Below are positions 56,987 through 64,000 of a DNA stretch of 64,000 bases, one piece after another (within the stretch, counting starts at the first letter, position 1; each line of letters begins with the position of its first letter). Location: the NCBI RefSeq assembly GCF_026151205.1, contig NC_087075.1:13777628-13841627 (forward strand), written 5' to 3'. The position numbers were made by a program, and so were the translations under genes. The stretch is from Bolinopsis microptera (lineage: Eukaryota > Ctenophora > Tentaculata > Lobata > Bolinopsidae). The notes below the pieces were generated by a model, which was given only the letters and a program-made list of their open reading frames with translations, was not told the DNA's origin and did no database searches.

Positions 56987-58793
56987 ATGGTATCAATAAA
57001 CTTGACAAGATGGGACATAGTTGGAATACTACTGCTAACTACAAATATATGTCTACTCTACAGTTATCAACCTGTTTCAATCATCACACCCGAGTTAATG
57101 AAACCGAACTCTAATTTAACTACAGCCGATATTTTAGCGGTTAACAGAACCCGTGAAAAATATTTCATTGTGTTCTTAATACCGTCACACCCGCAACGTT
57201 TTAACGTGAGGGATGCTATTCGTCGAACATGGATGAACGTTAATAGATGGAATAACTTAACCTCGATCGATGAACAATACAAGAGAATCAAGGTAATGTT
57301 CTTGTTCGGCTCCTACGCTGATAGCGGTGATTTTGACCAGGAGTTTTACGACGAGCTTAAAGAACACGACGATATGTACATGATATCCAATCTTAGAGAA
57401 CACAGGACCGCTCTAAAATACAAGGTACCTTAGTAGAGGAAATCAAGAGAGCAGGATACCTTAATTCCCAAAAATTTGGGCGACAAAAAATTTGAGCGGG
57501 CCTCTCGCCCAAATTTTTTGCAGACCAAATTTATAGCATAAATCTTTTCCGTCTGCTAAATTTGTTGCTAACCAAACTTTAGGCATTTGGCCCTGAAATT
57601 GTAGGTTTACAACCTACCAGGACGCGCGCCGAGTATATGGAACAGATATTTTAGTTTTACGAGTATCACCCGTTAACCCTGAAATCTATAGAAAGATGGC
57701 TTTTTTCATATCCAAGTGAAATAATATTTAAAATTTTAGTTTTCTAATCTGTCATTAATGGCTTGACCAATTAAATGTTAAAAAGGATTGAAAGCAAAAT
57801 GACTGGAATAATAAGGAATAATAATGAACTAAGGGCAAGGCAAATATTTAACTGAAATTTTAGTGGAAAATCGTTCATTTTTCGGTCGCCCAAATGAGTT
57901 CAAATTTTCTGCCCAAATTTTTCGGGCTCAAATAAATTGTGCTCAATATAATGGCACACAAATTTTTGGGAACTAAGGTATTAAGAAACCCCTTCTCGCA
58001 GTTTCTTAATTTTATGCCCTCTCTTAATTACGGTCACGGGTATGGTTTGGGTTTCCTAATTTTATGCTTACTAATTTTATGCATACTAATTATTTGATTT
58101 ATTAATAATTTGTACCAAGGTACTCTGGGGCACCAAGCAGGCGCTCCACCACTACGACTTTGACTACATCGTCAAAACGGACGACGACATCGTCGTCAAC
58201 CTGCCCGTCCTGATCACAGACCTGATAGCTCTACCACGTGACCGCTACTACACCGGCAACTGTAACATGAAGTACGGAGACTTCAATGGTTACCCTAAAT
58301 GGAAGTACTGCTCCGGAGGAGGATACGTGTTTTCACGTGATGTGGCCAGCAAGTTTCAGGAGTTACCTAGCTCTGTTCACCAGGTACCTTTCAGACCTAC
58401 TGCATTTCGACTTTCCCGTACAGTATTTAAACTATAATTGTTGAAAGTTTCATGACTGAAGATCTACCAGAATGGTTTCATGCGAAGTTCAATAGAATAA
58501 GCTAATTCTTAATGGTGCTGAATATCAAACTTTTTTTACCCAGCTGTGTTCACCAGGTACCCTTCAGACCGGAGGACGCGTACACGGGGTATCTGGTAAA
58601 CAGACTGAGGGTGCTGCTGGGGTACAAGGTCCAAATTGTGCCTAATCCGAAACTTAAAGTTTATGGTTATAAGTGTGGGCCTTTTGTGGGTTGGTTTTAC
58701 CATTCTTATAGCACGGTTAAGAAACACGAGGTACTGTACAAGAAGATAAGGTCAGATGTGTGGGTGCCCTGCAGTGAGCCCAATGGTAAATGA
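56987..58793 (+). CDS. Beta-1,3-galactosyltransferase-like enzyme (GT31), 3 exons, 312 aa
   Basis: Exons: 56987-57424, 58120-58383, 58557-58793, all phase 0. A type II Golgi enzyme is indicated: a short cytosolic N-terminus, a signal anchor (WDIVGILLLTTNICLLYSY), a stem with N-glycosylation sites, then family motifs in order: F-N-V-R-D-A-I-R-R-T-W, VMFLFGS, K-T-D-D-D-I-V-V-N (the metal-binding DxD), Y-C-S-G-G-G-Y-V-F-S and E-D-A-Y-T-G-Y. It would transfer galactose or GlcNAc in beta-1,3 linkage to glycoconjugates. Length is normal for the family. Both introns show signs of recent origin (see findings). Intron 2 must be spliced at the second CACCAG|GT (58556), because the nearer CCCAG at 58543 gives the wrong frame. 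Confidence 0.9.
57457..57980. mobile_element. ~525-bp MITE, TACCTTA family, in GT31 intron 1
   Basis: TACCTTAATTCCCAAAAATT and its complement AATTTTTGGGAACTAAGGTA are the ends, with TA as target. Nested within is a copy of the GACGCGCGCCGAG dispersed repeat (57603-57678, hairpin TAGGTTTACAACCTACCA, end ACGAGTATCACCCGTTAA). Confidence 0.75.
58398..58541 (+). pseudogene. GPCR gene fragment (TM6-TM7 region) forming GT31 intron 2
   Basis: The 144 bp match 61591-61732 of the downstream GPCR from TACTGCATTTC to GCTGAATATCA..AACTTTT with about 10-12 differences, including a lost TGTC. It is flanked by a 29-bp direct repeat of GT31 coding sequence (58369-58397 and 58542-58570, two mismatches). Confidence 0.9.
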
Positions 58794-58915
58794 TGGTCAC
58801 CAGCGTTTCAAGTGTAGATTCAATAATTATAAATTTATAGTTCGTCATCAGATTTTATTGCCATGTTATGGTACATGTGATTGTGAATATGATTGTGTAC
58901 GATTTTTAAAACGTT

Positions 58916-59770
58916 CTTAGGAGGAGTATGAGGAGGAGAAGTAGGAGGAGGAGTAGGAGGAGAAGTAGGAGGAAGAGTAGGAGGAGAAGTAGGAGGAGGA
59001 GTAGGAGGAGAAGTAGTAGGAGGAGTAGGAGGAGGAGTAGGATGAGAAGTAGGAGGAGTAGGAGAAGTAGGAGGAGGAGTAGGAGGAGGAGTAGGAGGAG
59101 GAGTAGGAGGAGGAGTAGGAGAAGTAGGAGGAGGAGTAGGAGGAGAAGTAGGAGGAGGAGTAGGAGGAGAAGTAGGAGGAGTAGGAGGAGGAGTAGGAGG
59201 AGGAGAAGTAGGAGGAGGAGTAGGAGTAGGACTAGGAGGAGAAGAAGGAGGAGTAGGAGGAGGAGGAGAAGAAGGAAGAGTATGAGGAGGAGTAGGAGTA
59301 GGACTAGGACTAGGAAGAGAAAGAGGGGAAGGGGAAGGGGAAAGGGGAGCTCGAGGAGGAAGGAGGGGTAGGAGGGGAGGAGGGGAGAGGAGGAGTAGGA
59401 TGAGAAGTAGGAGGAGGAGTAGGAGGAGAAGTAGGAGGAGAAGTAGGAGGAGGAGTAGGAGGAGAAGTAGGAGGAGGAGTAGGAGTAGGACTAGGAGGCG
59501 AAGGAGGGGAAGGGGAAGGGGAAAGGGGAGCTCGAGGAGGAAGGAGGGGTAGGAGGGGAGAGGAGGAGTAGGAGGAGAAGTAGGAGGAGAAGTAGGAGGA
59601 GAAGTAGGAGGAGGAGTAGGAGGAGAAGTAGGAGGAGTAGGAGTAGGACTAGGAGGCGAAGGAGGGGAAGGGGAAGGGGAAAGGGGAGCTGGAGGAGGAA
59701 GGAGGGGTAGGAGGAGGAGGAGCTGGAGGATGCTGGAGGGGAGAGGAGAGGGAAGGAAAACTAAAGTTAA
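58916..59770 (+). repeat. Polypurine GGAGGAGTA minisatellite with higher-order repeats
   Basis: About 850 bp of almost uninterrupted purine on the plus strand, built from GGAGGAGTA/GGAGAAGTA units. A higher-order block with GGGGAAGGGGAAGGGGAAAG then GGGAGCTCGAGGAGGAAGG recurs three times (~59325, ~59510, ~59665). The Arg/Ser-rich frame 58928-59371 is a consequence of the repeat. Triplex or G-quadruplex structures are possible. Confidence 0.93.
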
Positions 59771-60384
59771 GGTGGAGGGGTTACTATACGACGTACGCGT
59801 TTTTATGATTTAAAACTGTCGCACAAATACTATTTCGTCCATTCCTAGCTGCACAGCTCTCATTAAATCTGTAGATGGAGACTATTTTACGTTTTCTCTC
59901 GCGAACAATATCCTCTTCCGTCCACAAATGAGCTATTATTAAAGTAGGTCGCACATCTGGTGTCCTTGTAACCAATACGTGAGTGGATTGTGAGTTATGC
60001 AGATCAACTGATTATAAAACGTCGCATATTACCACTTGCACTCATTGCATTACTAATTCTTCTAAAACAAAGAACTCAAAAATGTAAAATACGCGACAAT
60101 ATCTTCCTTGAGCTGAAAAAGAAGATACAGCGTTTCGTACGTGTCCTCAGCCCGTCCTTAGACACATTTAGCACTTTTTACCGCATTTTAGCACATTTTG
60201 ACATTTTAGCACGTTGCACCTGGTGAACATTTCATTCTTTTCTGTCTGACAATCACTGCTAGTTAGTACCTTGTGGTGCATAAAATATTGACCGCTGTAT
60301 CTGACAATTCAGTAGTTCATAATTGGCTTATCTTTACAATTGTGGTTTTACGGCAATACTGCTGATGAACAACTTGTCCCTCTC
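59771..60384. other. Intergenic DNA upstream of the second GPCR
   Basis: No supported gene. The frames at 59784-59975 (minus) and 59990-60226 (plus) show no family features. Confidence 0.4.
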
Positions 60385-61824
60385 ATGACCATTTCAAGTA
60401 ACTATTCGGATATCAGATTCGGGATAGAGAGCAATGCAGAAAGATATTCCTGGGCTGCCTATTTGGTTTTTTGTCAAGTCTAATTGGAGATACTCTGATC
60501 CTGTTTGCATCCTTCCAGAAGGACGCCTTGTAGAGCATATAATTTCATTTCTTAATTTTAATTCTAATATTTTATGTTTTATTCCCGGACGGCTTCAAAT
60601 AAACTCATACTAATTTCACAAAGCATTGCCTACAAGTTTCAACACTTCAAGTTCACACCTATTAGTAATACCTCCCTTACGAATTCATTCTCAGAAACCT
60701 TAAGACTAAGTACCTACCTTCACCTTTCACCGTCCTAACACTATCTTAACATCAGCCAATCACAATTGAGAAACACGACTCACATGACACTACTTTCACC
60801 TCCATAGCCGTCCGTGGCTACGATTGTAAAATAAGTCTGTCTGACCCGTTTTGAGAGATACGAATGAACTTGTGTTTAGTTCCCATATTCTAAAAAACCT
60901 TTGCTGACTTTACCTTTCAAGAAGTCAAACTAATATAACGAGTATCACTTTGTATTAGACACCTAAAAAAGTACTTGAACTAGTCCTCAAGATCCCGGTA
61001 TTACACCAACCTCTACAGCCTTCAAAGTCAACAAATTCATACTGACTGTTATTCAACACATTGCAGCTTCTGATCTCATTTCGACTATCTGTACACCCTT
61101 CTCTGGGGCAGTCTCCTTGCTAGCCAACTCGTGGGTCCTTGGAAAAACACTTTGCTATGCTCGGGTATATGTCGGCAACTACGCTTACCTTGTTGGCATG
61201 TCCCTCATCGCAGTTCTCACTACAAGCAAGTTCCTTCTACTCAGATATCCTCTCCGAGCAGTAAGTTGGTCAACAAAAAGAGCTCATCAAGTTTGCAGCT
61301 TCATCTGGGCTTTCAACCTTATCTTACCAATACTTTTCTCCGCTGTAGACAAGGATGATGTTGACTTCGAGTACATAATCTACAACTGTCAATACGGGTA
61401 TAACTCTGATATTTGGAACAAAATATTGCCCTTAACTGGATTTTTTTCTGCTTTACTTCCAAACATAATTATCGTAGGAACAACAGTTCCTACACTGATA
61501 TACCCAGCTGATGCAAGGATATCTGCTAGACGTGTCCAAGGAAGTGTTCCATGGCAAGGAGCCCTCACTGTAGTCCTCACTGCTGTCATCTACTGCATTT
61601 CAACTTTCCCGTACAGCATTTATACTATAATTGTTGAAAGTTTCATGACTGAAGATCCACCAGAATGGTTTCATGAGAAGTTAAAAAGAATAAGCTATTT
61701 CTTAATGGTGCTGAATATCATGTCAAACTTTTATATCTACACTATGACGATAAAGACTTTCCGCAGATTTCTTCTCTCGAAACTATTCTCTGTCGTTCCC
61801 AGCACTGTTAGTTCTTTTGCTTAG
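60385..61824 (+). pseudogene. Second GPCR, paralogue of the 8683-9711 gene, broken or spliced
   Basis: The start (MTISSNYSDIRFGIESNAER) parallels the first GPCR. The frame is lost in TM1 at a T6 run (about 60469). Seven Ts would restore LVFLSSLIGDTLILFASFQ. The sequence then meets a TAG at about 60532 and ~450 bp of unrelated DNA. It resumes at about 61005 with FILTVIQHIAASD (TM2) and is open to 61824 through TM3 (T-S-K-F-L-L-L-R-Y-P-L-R, again no DRY), TM4, TM5, TM6 and TM7 (NIMSNFYIYTMTIKTF). Either an intron plus a 1-bp sequencing error in a homopolymer, or a decaying pseudogene. I found no clean splice pair bridging the gap. Part of its TM6-TM7 region has been copied into the GT31 gene. 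Confidence 0.75.
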
Positions 61825-64000
61825 CTTAGGTAAAATCAATACAGTTTTTTCTATTTATTATATGCAGTATTTAGTGTATTTGTTGCTATGGATAAAATTT
61901 TGAACATTTATTATGGATGGAAAGCTGATGACAAAAACTCGCGGACTCACAAAATTTCTCATAAACAGCGATTTAGCATTATATATAAATAGAATTTAAG
62001 ATATCATAAAATTCGTGAATTACTAATACTAAGAAATATGTGGGTAAATGTGGAAAATTGAAAACGATAAGTATGACCCGCTTATTAGTATGACCCGCTT
62101 ATAATTTTTACCATTTTCAGGAAAAAAGATATTTTATTACTTTAAAGGCTTTGTAAAAACTGTTTTTTTGGAACTTGAGTTTTTATTATATTAGTTATAA
62201 ATTATCAAATCGACGTAAAAATCATGAGTTTGACCCTGAAAATGGAAGAAGATTCACCGACAAAATGGCTTTTTATGTCTAACCGTGCAAGGAAAGCAGA
62301 CGCAGCATATTCTAGGGGAACCTGGAGGAAGAACAACCTCTGGAGTCAACGGAAGAGAGGATTATGATTTAGTCTATAATTCAAATGAGGCAATAAGGCC
62401 CCCCCCCCCCCGTCCATTGTCCAATCATTCTTTTCTTACACAATCATAATGACATTACACGTTCCATAAACCATAAAAATATCAGGACATGAAAAAATAT
62501 TGACATTTTTGACGAATATCCCCCACATTAAAATGTCCAGGGGTGTGACGTTATTAAGACCACAAGGAAATATTTTTAACGGGTTTTGTTAACCGCTAAA
62601 ATATCGGCTGTAGTGAAATTAGAGTTTGGTTACACTAACTCGACTGTGGTGATTGAAAAAAGGTGGATGACTGTAGAGTAGACATATAGTTGTAGTTAGC
62701 AGTAGCATTGCCACCATATCCCATCTTGTCATTCTCGATACAGTCACAGGTTCCCTGTTTCCGAGATCGCATCTCAAAGGGGAGGCCTCGACTCCAAGAC
62801 CATTATATAATAACGAGGGCCGAGGGGTAAGTGTGGACTATCGAATTTGAATCATAAATTTTTTTCATGTTTGCCAAAATTCAGGAATGTTTTGCTGACG
62901 TCAGCAAGGCTCAGACCCCCCCCCCCCCCCCCCCCCCCGTCAGTATTTTCCAACCCCCCCCCCCCACCCCTCCCCTCGGCTGCTGACGTAAAATGTGAAC
63001 GCTCCCTAAGTGCTACGTCAACGTGAATTGTTCAGTTTAAGCTATTAGCTACTTAGTTAAGAGCCATGAATAATACAATGTGTCGTTGCCTGGCAGCAAC
63101 TTGGCATGTAACAAACTACAAAAGAGAACATGTTTTCATTGTATCAAAGGTATTGTTAGTTTTTGCCGAATATTCTAAAAATACCATTAACAATATTTTA
63201 AATTCCGTAGCTTTTTACATGATCACACTTACGTCTTACAGTTGGTAGCCTTCAAACATTTCTTTTAAATTTATTATATCAAGATTTCTCTTGACAAAAT
63301 GTATTAAAGTGTGTTACTTCGACAACATTCAGAATCATTTTGTAGACAAGTTAAGGGGGGGGGGTTCACCCTGATTTTTTTGTGAAACTTAGTTTCGAGA
63401 TAGCAGTTGACCAACAAACTAGGACCGTGACCGAACTTTTGAGGGGGTCCCGGACCCCAACCGCCAAACGGTGCCTGCGGGGCAGCCACGCCCATATTTG
63501 ATATATTTGAGCCAAATTTTTTTAAAGGCCTAACTCAAAATTCCATATTAAAACTTAAGGTCGAAATGCGATTCTACGTTGATTCTGAAAATTTCATGTA
63601 AAAATATTGAAACCCTATTGAGTTCTATTGTTTTGAACGAATCAGTTTCGCAATATCGCGAACTGAGATATGGCGATTTTGTCATTTTTTGCAATTAATT
63701 GAACACAGAATCCACAGTTAGGTAGATTTGAGCTGATAATCATAGAGAATCTGTAGTATAGGCTTATCTTCCATATAAAGTTGGGTCATTCAAAAATATT
63801 GATATTTGACCAATTATGGGCCCAAAATCGATCAAATTTGGTGCGTATGCCCAAATATGGTCTTATGGTTTTTGGCTCATAACTCAGTCATTTTGTCCAA
63901 TCTTGATGAAAATTCATATACGAGTTCAAGGGACCACTAGCTACAAGTAGAGCACCTAAAATCTGGGTTTTGGGCATGTTCAGGGGTATTTGGCTAAATT
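61825..64000. other. Intergenic DNA with poly-C tracts and repeat-like AT sequence
   Basis: Poly-C runs lie at 62399-62410, 62917-62938 and 62954-62965, with poly-G at 63352-63363. A TGACGTAAAATGTGAACG end near 62983-63000 resembles the GGGGTCGTTCACATATTACGTAA-type MITE. At 63420-63500, GGGGTCCCGGACCCCAACCG is a GC-rich repeat-like patch. After 63520 the sequence resembles other AAAATTTC-rich dispersed DNA. No gene supported. Confidence 0.45.

Noticed and set aside
58544-58793. Acceptor at ACCCAG|CTGTG for GT31 exon 3
   Set aside because: It gives a frame that ends early and lacks E-D-A-Y-T-G-Y; the next CACCAG|GT restores the family sequence.
58928-59371. Arg/Ser-rich 147-aa frame resembling an SR protein or protamine
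   Set aside because: Pure translation of the GGAGGAGTA polypurine repeat; composition changes only with the repeat.

Overview
The window is metazoan nuclear DNA. It is AT-rich, its genes are split by GT-AG introns, and the spaces between are full of minisatellites, small inverted-repeat transposons and non-LTR remnants. No operons, ribosome binding sites or CRISPR arrays are present. The gene content (an insect/invertebrate-type two-pore K+ channel, GPCRs without a DRY motif, pacifastin/VWC-like secreted proteins, a PAN-domain secreted protein) suggests a marine or other invertebrate, perhaps an early-branching one. I cannot name the species. Interstitial CCCTAA-type repeats occur near 40.1, 42.35 and 55.7 kb.

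Layout: 1-2.9 kb, AT-rich DNA with a tRNA-like SINE and a 21-bp repeat. 2.98-7.87 kb, three small secreted cysteine-rich genes, two of them forming a head-to-head inverted duplication. 8.68-9.71 kb, a GPCR. 9.7-25.8 kb, gene-poor DNA with LINE and MITE remnants, a 16-bp minisatellite, and a cluster of RFX X-box-like palindromes at 15.1-15.25 kb. 25.8-31.85 kb, a complete 8-exon K2P channel (308 aa). 32.8-33.7 kb, a dead LINE reverse-transcriptase tail. 34.75-38.59 kb (minus), an 8-exon secreted protein (573 aa) with a PAN domain, four W-N-D-N-F-C modules and an Ala/Lys-rich helix. 38.6-44 kb, repeats including a hAT-type MITE. 44.0-56.64 kb (minus), the C-terminal two-thirds of GMP synthase, with a nested secreted-protein gene and a nested 2.9-kb DNA transposon. 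56.99-58.79 kb, a 3-exon beta-1,3-glycosyltransferase (GT31). 58.9-59.77 kb, a polypurine array. 60.39-61.82 kb, a second GPCR, apparently broken.

The most interesting theme is the relation between repeats and splice sites. (i) In the GT31 gene, intron 2 is a 144-bp fragment of the neighbouring GPCR gene flanked by a 29-bp duplication of the coding exon. Splicing between the duplicated CAG|GT sites restores the reading frame exactly, so this looks like a recently born intron caught with its donor sequence 3 kb away. (ii) Intron 1 of the same gene has transposon-like ends inside a TA duplication. (iii) In GMP synthase, the last 54 bp around a 5' splice site have been amplified into 22 in-frame copies, each with its own CAG|GTAAAT donor, and another acceptor plus exon start is amplified about 4 times. 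(iv) The PAN-protein gene and the K2P gene also carry donor-containing minisatellites directly at or after authentic donors. Together these suggest that duplication of AG|GT junctions is actively remodelling introns here.

All exon coordinates were worked out by hand from reading frame, splice consensus and family resemblance. No database search or transcript data were available.
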